Part shown: positions 1 through 9,982 of the stretch, piece after piece
Position numbering within the stretch: position 1 is the first letter of the stretch
How the letters are laid out: every line of letters begins with the position of its first letter
NCBI GenBank assembly: GCA_029204225.1
Contig: MU832081.1
Span: 24,251 to 88,250, forward strand
From: Diphasiastrum complanatum
Taxonomy: Eukaryota; Streptophyta; Lycopodiopsida; Lycopodiales; Lycopodiaceae
Reading direction: 5' to 3'
DNA: 64,000 nt
Program-made: the position numbers and the translations under genes
The notes under the pieces: model-generated
Database searches by the model: none
What the model was told of the DNA's origin: nothing
What the model saw: only the letters and a program-made list of their open reading frames with translations

Positions 1-29
1 TAGTTGGACAGAGTTTATGACAGCACCTC

Positions 30-480
30 ATCCCCTGCATGTTGAGGTTGCCAGCGCACACTCTTTTCCTAGCATGCAGATGTATCAGCAGCTTTCCTAT
101 CGGAGACTTCCTTGGTCAGGCAGATTTTCATATTATTCCACTTACACGGTACGATCTTATCCTCGGTGCTGATTGGTTTGCATCCCTTGGTGCGGTTACA
201 GTAGACCTCTAGCAGCAGACATTGACATTCTCTCATGATGGTACTCAACATATATTTTCCGGTATTGATTCTCGGCAGGACTATCAGCTTATTTCCGGGA
301 AGCAGTTCATACGGAGCCTCCCGAAGGCCCACTGTGCGGCTATTCTTTCTGTTCAGCCAGTTCAGCCTATTGCGGACGCACCACCTTTGCCACAGGTATT
401 TTCTGAACTGTTGCGTGAATTTGAGCATGTTTTTAGAGAGCCGACTTAGTTACCACCTTTACGAGATGTCAACCACCATA
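30..480 (+). pseudogene. Ty3/gypsy protease and linker remnant
   Basis: Across changing frames one reads the protease C-terminal pattern ILGADWFASLGAVTVDL (about 150-210) and then a linker leading to PPLRDVNHHIDL (about 455-487), the segment normally just before gypsy reverse transcriptase. A TAG at 447-449 stands where a glutamine is expected. At least one frameshift separates the protease from the linker. The catalytic DTG/DSG part is not visible. Confidence 0.6.
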
Positions 481-527
481 TAGACCTTGTTTCCTTTGCA
501 TCACCTCCTTCTCGTCCTCCTTTTCAT

Positions 528-1386
528 ATGTCTACTGTTGAGCGCGAGGAAGTCCAGCGTGAGGTGTCTGATTTATTACGTCAAGGCCTTCTTGTTCCTA
601 GCCACAGTCCTTTTGGTGCTCCTGTTTTACTTGTTGATAAGAAGGATGGTACTAAACGTCTATGTATTGATTATCGTGCTTTAAATAAACTTACTATCCG
701 TAATCAGTACCCTATCCCTCATATGGATGACCTGTTTGACCAGTTAGGCCAAGCCAAGATCTTTTCTGAACTTGACCTCCGTTCCGGTTATCACCAGATT
801 CTTATGCATCCTCCTGATGAGCACAAGACAGCTTTGCGTACCCACTTTGGTCTGTATGAGTTTCGTGTCCTTCCTTTTGGTGTTACCAATGGCTTGCCCA
901 CTTTTCAGAATGTCATGAATAACATCTTTCGTCCTCTGCTTGGAAAGTGTGTCATTGTTTATTTTGACGATATCCTCATTTATAGCACCACTCTCTCTCT
1001 TCATGTTCAGCACGTTCGTTCTGTTTTTGTTTTGTTAGTTACTCATCATCTGTATGCTAAACGTTCTATGTTCTTTTGCTGTTGTACAAATCGAGTTTTT
1101 GGGCTTCTTTGTTACTAATGGTATTCTTCGTCTCGACCCTCGTAAGGTCCGTTCTAATCTTTCATGGCCTGTGCCTGCTGATGTTCATGATGTTCGTATG
1201 TTTCTTGGTCTTGCTATCCATCTTCGTAAACCAGTTGCTCATTTTGCCACTCTTGCATCTCCTTTGCATGCTCTGTTGAAAAAGGAAACTTCGTTTGCTT
1301 GGACTCCCGCATGTCAGTCAGCTTTTGATAATTTGAAGGTTAAGCTTACCACTGCCCCTGTTTTATGTCTTCCAGCTTTTTCCTAG
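528..1386 (+). pseudogene. Ty3/gypsy reverse transcriptase domain (frameshifted)
   Basis: This is the RNA-dependent DNA polymerase that would copy element RNA into cDNA. The fingers/palm motifs are intact in one frame: PFGAPVLLVDKKDGTKRLCI, the SELDLRSGYHQI block with the first catalytic Asp, LPFGVTNGLPTFQNVMN, and the YFDDILIYS active-site motif with the two other Asp residues. A frameshift near 1,045-1,085 moves the thumb/connection (EFLGFFVTNGILRLDPRKV) to another frame, which ends at a TAG (1,384). The domain is recognisable over its usual length but cannot be translated as one protein. Confidence 0.92.
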
Positions 1387-1740
1387 TGTTTTGCTGTTGA
1401 GACTGATGCTAGTTCCACAGGATTAGGTGCTTTGTTACGTCAACGTTAGTGTGTTATTGCATATGAATCCCGTCGTCTTCGTTCGTATGAGTAGCGCTAT
1501 TCCACTCATGAAAAAGAGTTGCTTGCTATCATTTTTGCTTTAAAGAAGTGGCGTCATTATCTGTATCGTGTTCCGTTTGATGTTTTTACTGATCACCAGT
1601 CACTTCGTTATTTGTATACACAAAAGGATCTTAGTGATCGTCAGTACCGTTGGCTTCAGTTTTTACAGTCCTTTCATTTTGATATTCATTATAAGCTTGA
1701 TAAAAGTAACGCTGCTGCTAATGCTTTGTCTTGTTTACCT
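1387..1740 (+). pseudogene. Ty3/gypsy RNase H domain with internal stops
   Basis: RNase H would degrade the RNA strand during reverse transcription. Visible motifs are VETDASSTGLGALL, STHEKELLAIIFALKKWRHY, VFTDHQSLRYL and the terminal NAAANALSCLP (normally N-x-x-AD-x-LSR). In-frame TAG codons at 1,447 and 1,492 interrupt it, and TAG 1,384 separates it from the reverse transcriptase. The usual Asp of the terminal AD motif reads Ala. It is the direct continuation of the reverse transcriptase feature. Confidence 0.88.
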
Positions 1741-1899
1741 GCTCTTACTTACAGTCTTGTTACATCTCCCCACTCTTGGTATGATGATCTTATGCCACAT
1801 GTCCAGACTTTCGTGATGTTATGTCGTCTGCCTCTCGTCCTTCCTCTCACCCTCACCAGGTTTATTCCATTGTTAATCATCGTTTGTTTCACTATGGTT

Positions 1900-2943
1900 C
1901 ATTATGTATTCCCAGCACTCTCGACATACGTCCACAGCTCTTTCTTGATGCCCATTCCTCTCCTGTTGGTGGCCATTTTGGTTTTCAGAAGTCCTTGTTC
2001 TGTTTGAAAGAACATTTTTATTGGCCTTCCATGAAGCGTGAGCTTTCCCACCTTATTCATACTTGTGATTTTTGCCTTCGTAACAAGTATTCCCGTGAAA
2101 AACCTGGCGGTCTCCTTCAAAGTTGGCCTATTCCTTCCCGCCAGTGGACTGATATATCTATGAACTTCATTTTAGGTCTTCCTCTTACTCAGCGTGGTCA
2201 TGACTCTTGTTTGGTGGTAGTTGATAGGTTTTCTAAACAAGCTCATTTCATACCAGTCAGACGTACTATTACAGCAGAGCAGTGTGGTCATATATTTATT
2301 TCTGAGATTTTCCGCTTACATGGTCTTCCACGATCTATACTTACTGATCGGGATACCAAGTTTACATCAGGTTTTTGGACAGAGCTTATGCGTATCTTGG
2401 ATGTTAGGATACTTATGGGCACTGCTTATCATTCTTCTGCGGATGGTTAGTCTGAGGTTATTAACCGGGTATTGGAGGATTATTTACGGCATTATGTTTC
2501 TCCTTCTGGTCGTGATTGGGATCAGCATTTATGTTTGGCTGAGTATAGTTATAACAATTCTGTTAGTTCCAGCACAAGTGTTTCTCCTTTCCTGCTTGCT
2601 CATGGATACTTACCAGTTCTACCCGATATACCTGCTCCTCCAAATGATGCACCTGTTACTATTTCATCTTATCTTTCGAGTGCTCGGGAGATTATTACTA
2701 GGCTGCTACTCATTTACAGCATATTCAACAGCGGTACAGGACCATTGTTGATCGTCATCAGCGCCATGTTGAGTTTGCAGAGGGAGATACTGTTTTTCTC
2801 CGGTTACGCTTTGCTCGCCATCGTTTTGTACAGGGTCTTGCTTCTACTGAGAAGCTTGCGCCGCGCTATTATGGGCCTTTTCAGATTCTTGAGCGCCTCA
2901 GTCCAGTTACATATCGTCTTGAGTTACCTGCTGCTACTCGGTA
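1900..2943 (+). pseudogene. Ty3/gypsy integrase and C-terminal tail (disrupted)
   Basis: The zinc-binding HHCC region is visible (GGHFGFQKS, CDFCLRNK), followed by the catalytic core with DISMNFILGLP (first Asp) and SILTDRDTKFTSGFWTEL (second Asp). The third acidic residue is expected just after ADG, where TAG 2,448-2,450 replaces a normally conserved Gln; SEVINRVLEDYLRHYV then continues in frame. A second frameshift near 2,700 precedes the basic C-terminal domain ending in PVTYRLELPAATR. Family assignment is secure; the gene is dead. Confidence 0.9.
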
Positions 2944-4151
2944 AGCCTTCTTCTTCCAAGGATCAAAAATCCAGGGAAGGCCAAGATCAAGGATCCAAAA
3001 AGAAGGGTAAGTGCCAAATTGTAAAAAGTTTGGGCACCACATAAAGGAATGTAAGAAAAAGCTTACTAAGGATAACGAGAAAGGTATTGATACAAATACA
3101 GCCATGATTTCATTAGAACATCAAAAGGAGGATGATTCTTTCAATGGTGATTTTGCTTTTGTCTCTAACAATCTCATTTCTAATCAAAATGAGACTTCTA
3201 CCACTTCTCGACTTGCTGGTTTTTCAGCAGAAAACAACACTACTTCAGCTTTGCAGGTTGCTGTTTTTTCTTCCATTGATTGGGTGATTGATAGCGGAGC
3301 TACACGCCATCTTCAGTTTTTGCAAGGAAAGGCTGGAATCTTCATTACCCAACAGCAGTACATTAAGCAAATTTTGAAGCGTTTCAAAATGGAAGATTGC
3401 AAGCCGGTTACTACACCAATTGAGACGGGCCTGAAGTTAAGTAATCAAAGTGGTGGTGAACAATTTGATACTACACTATATTGTCAAGCGGTTGGAAGTC
3501 TCACTCACTTATGCAACTCAAGACCAGACATATCTTATAGTGTTTCCCTCATGAGTCAATTCATGCATGCTCCGTTGACATCACATTGGAAAGCATTGAA
3601 GAGGATCCTTCGATATCTTCAAGGAAGTAAAACACTTGGTCTGTTTTATCCTTCTAGTTATGATGCATGTTTGGCTGGTTTTTGTGACACGGATTGGGGT
3701 GGAGATCAAGACACTAGACGCTCTACTAGTGGTCATTGCTTTTTCATTGGAAATTCTGCAATTTCTTGGTTAAGCAAGAAGCAGCCCACCGTTGCTACAT
3801 CCTCAAGTGAAGCAGAATATAGAGCAACATTTTCAGCCACTACGGAGTGTATATTGCTGAGACAATTACTTGTCGATATGAAGCATGGCCAGCCCCCAGC
3901 TACTCTCCTATTTACGGACAGTCAAACTGCTATTGCCATTGCACGAAATCCAGTATTTCATGCAAGAACAAAGCATATCGAGATCCACTATCACTCTTTG
4001 GGAGAAGCTTCATAATGGCAACATCACGCTTGAATATTGTCCCACGGAGGATAATATTGCAGATGTGTTTACTAAGGCATTGCCTAGAGTTCGATTTAAA
4101 GCTCATTGTGAAGCTTTAAATTTAAAGCAACATGCTAATTTTCTCACTTAG
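2944..4151 (+). pseudogene. Copia gag tail / protease fused to RT end and RNase H
   Basis: The gag zinc knuckle reads NCKKFGHHIKEC; its first Cys is out of frame because one base is missing near 3,012. The protease motif DWVIDSGATRHL (3,281-3,315) is followed at once by QYIKQILKRFKMEDCKPV, which belongs to the end of reverse transcriptase, so about two thirds of pol has been removed in frame. RNase H follows with the expected GFCDTDWGGD, WLSKKQPTVATSSSEAEY and TEDNIADVFTKALPR. A frameshift near 4,005 separates the last RNase H block. An in-frame PR-RNase H fusion of 334 codons remains open. Confidence 0.88.
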
Positions 4152-4194
4152 AGAATACATGTCATTTCTACATGTCATTTTCATTTAAGGAGGG

Positions 4195-4669
4195 TGTTAG
4201 AATAATAAATGTAAATGATGTAGAAGCCATAGGTTACTATGACCCAAAAGGTCGAGATCTGTGTAACCATGGTCATTTATATTTTAGGCCCAAGTTAGTA
4301 TGAAACTAACTTGCAGGGACTCGTGGGTCCACTAGGGGCCTATGCATGTGAATTAAGTACCTAACTTGTTATTTGGGGTACTTAATTATTTTATGTAACT
4401 TATGGTAGCTAGATAGCCATTAGTCAAGTTATTGGACAGCCAACAGTCATGAAGGTAGATAGCCATCTTGGACTACTTATATGTAGCCATTCATTTGTAT
4501 GAGACACACTTTTGTTAAGCAATCTACTGTTCATATTGGCTGTCCACAAGTTTCTACAAGAGGGTCATCTAACCATCTCTCTCTTCTCTTTGAGAATACT
4601 TTGTGTTAATGAATAGTCTTGATTCTGGATTCCTACATCACCTACAGAGGCTTGGGAGAAATCCTAACA
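4195..4669 (+). repeat. Copia LTR (TGTTAG...CTAACA)
   Basis: It begins TGTTAG directly after the polypurine tract and ends CTAACA, a perfect 6-bp terminal inverted repeat. It shares conserved blocks with the LTRs at 6,171 and 8,796, including TGACCCAAAAGGTCGAG, TGTGTAACCATGG and CTCGTGGGTCCA, so the two elements belong to related LTR families. Copia gag coding sequence starts right after it. Confidence 0.85.
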
Positions 4670-4945
4670 AATTTTTGAGACATCTTCCACCACTAGGATC
4701 CTCTCCCTCGAGCAAAAGTTTCATACCTTGAAGATGCATGAGGGAGAAGCTATGACACCGTACTTGATGAGAATCAAAGATGTGGTAGATCAATTGAAGG
4801 ATGTAGATGACTTAGACATTGTTAGTGTCACCCTCAATGGGCTTCCTCCACAATTCCAGTATCTTGTCACCACATTAAATGTTAGAGAGAAACCGCCAAG
4901 CTACGATGATGTGGCTGGAATTCTTCAGAGTTTCCATTCCATGTG
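4670..4945 (+). pseudogene. Copia gag (UBN2-type) fragment
   Basis: The reading frame from about 4,680 carries the copia gag core pattern: KMHEGEAMTPYLMRIKDVVD, QLKDVDDLDIVSVTLNGLPP and QFQYLVTTLNVREKPPSYDD. This domain builds the virus-like particle. It lacks the start and the zinc knuckle and ends near 4,945, where unrelated sequence begins. It is probably a piece of the element family into which the preceding LTR lies, but linkage is not proven. Confidence 0.75.
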
Positions 4946-6170
4946 GGGGCACAAAAACATGCCACCTAGCCTATGGACTCCAAAGTGTTATCAAACTTAA
5001 CTTTGGTTTTACTCCCACCTCTTGCCTCTTATGTACCTCATCTCCGCTCCAACAACTTGGAGATTTGCAGGTACAGAGAGGGTAAGGAGCAGCACGTTCT
5101 GCAAGGATGTTTCTTGATCTAAACCTTTACCTTTAAGCACAAAATTTTTGCTTAAAATATTGAGGGTTACAACTTAGTAACTAAGTTTCAACTTAGAGTT
5201 CCACCAGATTGTAACTTCAGTTTTAATTTCCAAAAGAAAAAGCTAAGGAAGAGGGCCAGGGAGTCGCACTCCCTCTCTCACTCCAAAAAACAAAAGGTAA
5301 AAGACAAGAAATACAATCGTGGCCTTTAAAGAGGGGCTTGAAAGGGAGAGGAAAGGTACACGTACCTATCTCTCCCCCCCCTTATGCAAGCACTAGAAGG
5401 GCGCGGCTGTAGTTGCGCTAAAGGAGCTTCAAGGGAGGGAGTAATAAATACTCCCCCCCGGCCTGCGAGTCTTTACGGACCCGCAGTAAGGTTTGTCAGA
5501 GGGGCCAGCAGGTCCGTACGGACCTGCGTTACCAGATTTCTGGCCTTTTTTTTTTTAAAGCTGAAAATTAAGATATAAGTTACACATCTAGTTAGAGTTT
5601 TATTCAAACAAAAGTTTGAATTAACTATCTTATTAATTTTTCTAAACCTATACTAAGGTTATAGGTTTCAAAGGAAAAAATTGGTGTTGAAAAAGTAAAC
5701 TACCTTAACTAGGTAAAACATTACTATTCAACAAAAATGCACAACCCATTCAAGAACCCTCTTGAAACAAAGGTTATGGCAAAGAAACAACCACATTCCC
5801 AAAAAAGAATTAAAAACCGCAAGAGCTACTAAGGAACGTGTGCACCTATCAAGGAATTGGCGGCTCTGATACCAAATATTACAATTCCCTATATCTCCGA
5901 TTGCCTTGAAGGTTGACGTACACCCCAAACTGGCGACGACGCCCCGTATCCTCCCATCCATAGGGTCACTGCCGACCCACCCCCGTGCACTGGAGCTATT
6001 GACATCCACATGCGAAGTCAAGCCTCCGACAATAACCGGCTTCCCATACCACCAGCCATCGCCCTTGGCTCTCCCTAGCACACATCTCCTGACCGGGAGA
6101 TACATTCTGGCTACTGCACGTGCTCTCCATCCACCAACTCCTGGGTAGACTCAGTGGATATAGGCATAGT
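4946..6170. other. Gene-free stretch with low-complexity and a 20-bp palindrome
   Basis: I see no convincing gene here. The part from 5,260 to 5,560 is C/G-rich for this window, with homopolymer runs and the perfect palindrome at 5,508-5,527. The part 5,575-5,860 is AT-rich. From 5,890 to 6,170 the base composition rises again, and the sequence appears to continue after the LTR element at 9,237, so the LTR element probably split an older repeat. Confidence 0.6.
5862..5874 (-). other. Possible copia primer-binding site (tRNA-iMet type), minus strand
   Basis: The minus strand reads TGGTATCAGAGCC, the primer-binding site used by many plant copia elements. It suggests a minus-strand LTR element whose LTR would lie to the right (split by the insertion at 6,171-9,236) and whose internal region would lie to the left. 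No matching second LTR was found, so only the site itself is supported. Confidence 0.45.
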
Positions 6171-6611
6171 TGTTAGAAATAATAAATGATAATGTTAGTT
6201 TCCCATAGGTTACTTTGACCCAAAAGGTCGAGACATGTGTAACCATGGGTTAGGTTTATTATTTAGACCATGTTAAGTCAGTTTTAGTTAAGTTGGACCC
6301 AATTTTGGTCTAGTAGTAACTCGTGGGTCCAAGTAAAGTCTAATTATGTAAAGGGACCCTATCTTGACTTTTGGGGTGCCCTATAATTAGTAGTGGGTTT
6401 GGAAGGTCTAAGAACTTAGGGTTTGGAAGAGTCTAGGCCCTTGGAAGGCCTATTTATATGTACTCATTATTCATTTGTAATTCATTCCCTTTCAAGCATT
6501 GCTACTACATTCTCTCTCCTTGAGGGCGCCTAACCCTCTCCCTCTTCCTCTTCTTCTTCTTGTATATGGAGATTTATTGTTAGAAGGATCTTGGCACTTT
6601 AATTTCCTACA
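6171..6611 (+). repeat. 5' LTR of the non-autonomous element
   Basis: It starts TGTTAG and ends CCTACA. A plausible TATA region (CCTATTTATATG, about 6,448-6,459) precedes the pyrimidine-rich tail. It is the same length as the 3' LTR, with scattered substitutions and short compensating indels. Confidence 0.9.
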
Positions 6612-6624
6612 TGGTATTAGAGCC
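6612..6624 (+). other. Primer-binding site (tRNA-iMet type)
   Basis: TGGTATTAGAGCC follows the 5' LTR directly. It differs by one base from the common plant copia site TGGTATCAGAGCC. This is where minus-strand cDNA synthesis would be primed. Confidence 0.85.
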
Positions 6625-7451
6625 ATGGATCTTCTATGCTTGATTTAGGGCGCCCTACCAAAAGAGATCATCTTCACTTAGGGATTACAAAAATTTGGCA
6701 CCTTTGCTGATTTTTTGGAGTGAAGATCCGTTCAATTTTGACTCTTTTCCGTTTTGCAGGAGGGCGCCACACATCATAGGAGATAATAAGATTTTGGGCG
6801 CCAAAAATTCAGTTGGTTGTTTGCTGATTTTTCAGGTTGCAGGAAGGCGCCATTAATTATCTTCTTCGGGGCTGCTTTTAGGTCGCCCACATCCATGTAG
6901 GTTTATCCTACTTCCGTTGGTCTGCTGCTGCCCTATTTTTCAGATTTGCTCCTTTGCAGGAGGGCGCCCATCTACAAGCAATTTTTATCTTCTGATTTGG
7001 CTGAAAAATCAGCACCCTTGCTGATTTTACAAAGTGAAGATCCGCTTTTTTTTGCTTGTTTCCAGGTGTGGAAGAAGGCGCTAATTTTTTGTGATGATCT
7101 GATCACATTCCGAGGCTGAAAATTGGACAACATATTACCATTTGTAGGGTGTTTGCAAAAGCCCTATCCGTGTGTGAATTGTTCACACTTTTTGGCAAGA
7201 AAGAAGGGTTCCGGAAAGCTTTGTTGGAGGCTAATCTAATTCTTTGCTTGCTGGTTTTTTGAGTTTATAATGCAATTTCAGGCTGAAATTTTCAGCACAC
7301 AAGGCTTGTAGGAGGGCGAGTTCCTGCATCCATCTAATGTGTGGTTTCGACACATTCCGGTGCTGATTTTTCAGATTTGATACTTGCTGGTTTTTGTGTC
7401 TTTTAGGGCACATTTAGGGTTTGAAAAAGTTTATCTTCTTGGCTGGTTCTT

Positions 7452-7865
7452 ATGGCAAGAGATTTGGGAGCAATTCGTACTTGTTCGGGTGAAGATATGT
7501 TGGATGGCACCAACTATTCTTCATGGAATTGCAAGCTGAGGTTTGGCATCGACGTGATGATCAAGATTTTATTGGTAACAAGATCTATCTTATATCATTT
7601 GAGATTTTGCAAGACCTCTAAAAGTGCTTGGGAAACACTTTTAAAGATATACCGAATAAAGGATTCATCATCATGCTTTCTCCTCTCTACTTCATCCTCT
7701 TTGAAGGTAGAAGAGCAAAGGAATGCAAAGTTTGATCATTGTCTTTTTACAAGTACAAGTTTGCATCGGAATGTTGGTATGGTAGAGCATTCTTGTTCTC
7801 TTGAGCCATTTGTTGCAAATGATGGATGCATTAGTGAAGAACATTATGAGCAAGTCTCAAGTTAA
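7452..7865 (+). pseudogene. Gag-like fragment in the non-autonomous element
   Basis: The N-terminal part reads like copia gag: MLDGTNYSSWNCKLRFGID (about codons 17-35) and, further on, SAWETLLKIYRIKDSSS. After about 85 codons the resemblance stops. It is 137 codons long, against more than 200 for an intact gag, with no zinc knuckle. It may be a relic kept for packaging RNA rather than a protein gene. Confidence 0.55.
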
Positions 7866-8795
7866 TGTTTTGGAAAAAGCTGAAATCAAGCATTCTTTGA
7901 AGCCATTTGTACTAATGGAGGAGGGGAAAAAATCATGTCAATTAGTACGTTGGTTCAAAGTGGTGTGTTGCTGGATTTTTTGGGTGTTCAAAGTGGCAAG
8001 CTGTTGGTTTTTTTCTTGAAGATGGTGGACAACATATTCAGCCATGGTTTATTGATCATTTTCAGCCTATGTTACATCGTGAGCATCCTATTATGCATCG
8101 GGAACGGCCTGTGGAAGGTTTTTGGACAGCAAGGTCCACATTTGGAACACTTTGGACAACAAAGTGTTGGTGATTTTGTGGCTGTTGGACAGCCTGCTAT
8201 AGCCTCTTGTTGGCTGTCCGAGTCTTTGCGGGATAACAAAGCATCTTTTTATTTTGGAGAAAACACACATGCCTCACCAAAATCAGTACCTTATGCTGAT
8301 TTTCCTGTTTTGATGCTTACTTCTTATGATGATGGTGTTGCCTTACCTAGTGATGGTGAGCAGATAATTGATAGTAAGATTCGGGAGATGTGATGGTAAA
8401 AGAGTATCATACTCTTCTTTATGTTTCTTGTGGTAAGAAGACTTATGGAATCATGTGGGAACCATTGATGGATTGCAAATCCATATTTCGGCTTGTGGCT
8501 AGTTTTTTGGTTACCTACTGTGGATGGAGCATGCTTGTCTTCACTCTTCGACTTGATGCTACCGCACTTCGTATTCTACATCTCTTCTACATTGGGCATG
8601 ATTGGGGCTGAGATTTCGGCTACTTCGACTACTTCAAGCTGAAGTTTTTTTGGCGGCATTAAGCTTGGACAGCAAGCACATCTTTTGTTTTTCGGCTACA
8701 TGGAATTTTGGGCAGCATGCAACACTTTCCATTTTTGTTGCAATTTTTCGTACTTCATGTCATGTTATGTTTTTTACATTATCATTTAAGGAGGG

Positions 8796-9236
8796 TGTTA
8801 GAAATAATAAATGATAATCTTAGTTTCCCATAGGTTACTTTGACCCAAAAGGTCGAGCCTTGTGTAACCATGGGTTAGGTTTATTATTTAAACGTTAAGT
8901 CAGTTTTAGTTAAGTTGGACCCAATTTTGGTCTAGTAGTAACTCGTGGGTCCAAGTAAGTTTAATTATGTTAAGGGACCCTATCTTGACTTTTGGGGGTG
9001 CCCTATAATTAGTAGTGGGTTTGGAAGGTATTAGAACTTAGGGTTTGGAAGAGTCTAGGCCCTTGGAAGGCCTATTTATATGTACTCATTATCCATTTGT
9101 AATTCATTCCCTTTCAAGCATTGCTACTACATTCTCTCTCCTTGAGGGCACCTAACCCTGTCCCTCTTCCTCTTCTTCTTCTTCTTGTATATGGAGATTG
9201 AATGTTAGAAGGATCTTGGCACTTTGATTTCCTACA
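8796..9236 (+). repeat. 3' LTR of the non-autonomous element
   Basis: It begins TGTTAG after the purine-rich tract AAGGAGGG (8,788-8,795) and ends CCTACA. It pairs with the LTR at 6,171. Confidence 0.9.
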
Positions 9237-9647
9237 ATAGCATAGTAGGTCTCATCAAGCACGGTCCCGCCGGCGACATGTGACCACCTAGGATTGTGAC
9301 ACGTGGCACTAAAATATGTCGATAACGCCAGACTTGCGTCCCTTGTCCCTTGTGAGGCCGTCACTGAAGGGCGTACCATTATGGTACACAACAAGCTTGG
9401 ACTTACATCCCGCAGCCCCCCATTACATCCTTCTTTCTTAGTAGTGGGAGATGATGATATCATGCATATCCTCATATTGGATCTAGATATACTTGTATCA
9501 ATTCATCTTAGGTCTTTGCAGTCATATTGCAGTTAGATGCACATGTATCTTTTCTTCCTTACTGTTTTGGAGTCATTTTATATGTTCCCATTGTGACATA
9601 TACTCTTTTGTCTTATATGCCTTTTTGGCATGAAAAAGACATTAATA

Positions 9648-9715
<68 letters not shown>

Positions 9716-9982
9716 TTTAGAAATATACTTTCAATCTTATGGCTTGTTTTCTAGATCTTATGTGATATGCTGATACGATTGTTTAATTTATTCTTGCTAT
9801 GAAAGTGTTGTTTTCATATTCCTCTGTAGCATCAAGTCTTTTGCGTAGGTATAGCTGTGGACAAAACTATCATTTGAAGTAAACAAAATTTCCTTCCATA
9901 TGTTAAAGTGCAAAGATTTCAATCCAACTTGTAGAAGACTTTTGTGCAACAACCTTTGACTTTTATTTTCTTCATATTGCAG
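9237..9982. other. Gene-free stretch upstream of the visible VPS26 exons
   Basis: I find no exon-like sequence matching the VPS26 N-terminus here. The stretch holds the (CT)30 tract and otherwise ordinary AT-rich DNA. If VPS26 is intact, this is part of a long intron that also contains the LTR elements further left. Confidence 0.55.
9651..9710. repeat. (CT)30 microsatellite
   Basis: Sixty bases of uninterrupted CT dinucleotides. Confidence 0.98.

Larger units (their letters stand above)
1..2943 (+). mobile_element. Ty3/gypsy retrotransposon remnant (PR-RT-RNase H-IN)
   Basis: Pol domains occur in the Ty3/gypsy order protease, reverse transcriptase, RNase H, integrase and a chromo-like C-terminal tail (APRYYGPFQILERL near 2,855-2,897), all on the plus strand. 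The integrase after RNase H separates it from copia elements and pararetroviruses. No LTR or gag is in view: the 5' side runs off the window and the 3' side stops abruptly at about 2,943, where copia sequence begins. Several frameshifts and at least five in-frame TAG codons make it inactive. Confidence 0.93.
2944..4669 (+). mobile_element. Internally deleted Ty1/copia element with 3' LTR
   Basis: The body starts inside gag, just before the zinc knuckle, passes through a protease motif, then jumps straight into the last part of reverse transcriptase and RNase H. It ends in a polypurine tract (AAGGAGGG, 4,187-4,194) and a 475-bp LTR. The 5' LTR, primer-binding site and first half of gag are missing. 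The missing centre spans integrase and most of reverse transcriptase. The element abuts the Ty3 remnant at its 5' edge. Confidence 0.88.
6171..9236 (+). mobile_element. Non-autonomous LTR retrotransposon, complete ends
   Basis: Two 441-bp LTRs (6,171-6,611 and 8,796-9,236) bound a 2,184-bp interior with a tRNA-iMet type primer-binding site and a purine-rich tract just before the 3' LTR. The interior has only a gag-like piece and no integrase, reverse transcriptase or RNase H. The flanks read ATAGT before and ATAGC after, a target duplication with one mismatch. LTR differences (for example around 6,194 versus 8,819 and 6,230 versus 8,855) show it is not a very recent insertion. It probably depended on enzymes from a related copia element. 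Confidence 0.9.

Noticed and set aside
1-2943. Endogenous pararetrovirus
   Set aside because: An integrase follows RNase H and there is no movement-protein-like region; the order is that of a Ty3/gypsy retrotransposon.
9303-9536. 77-codon open frame upstream of VPS26
   Set aside because: No similarity to the VPS26 N-terminus or any domain, and no splice donor in the required phase.
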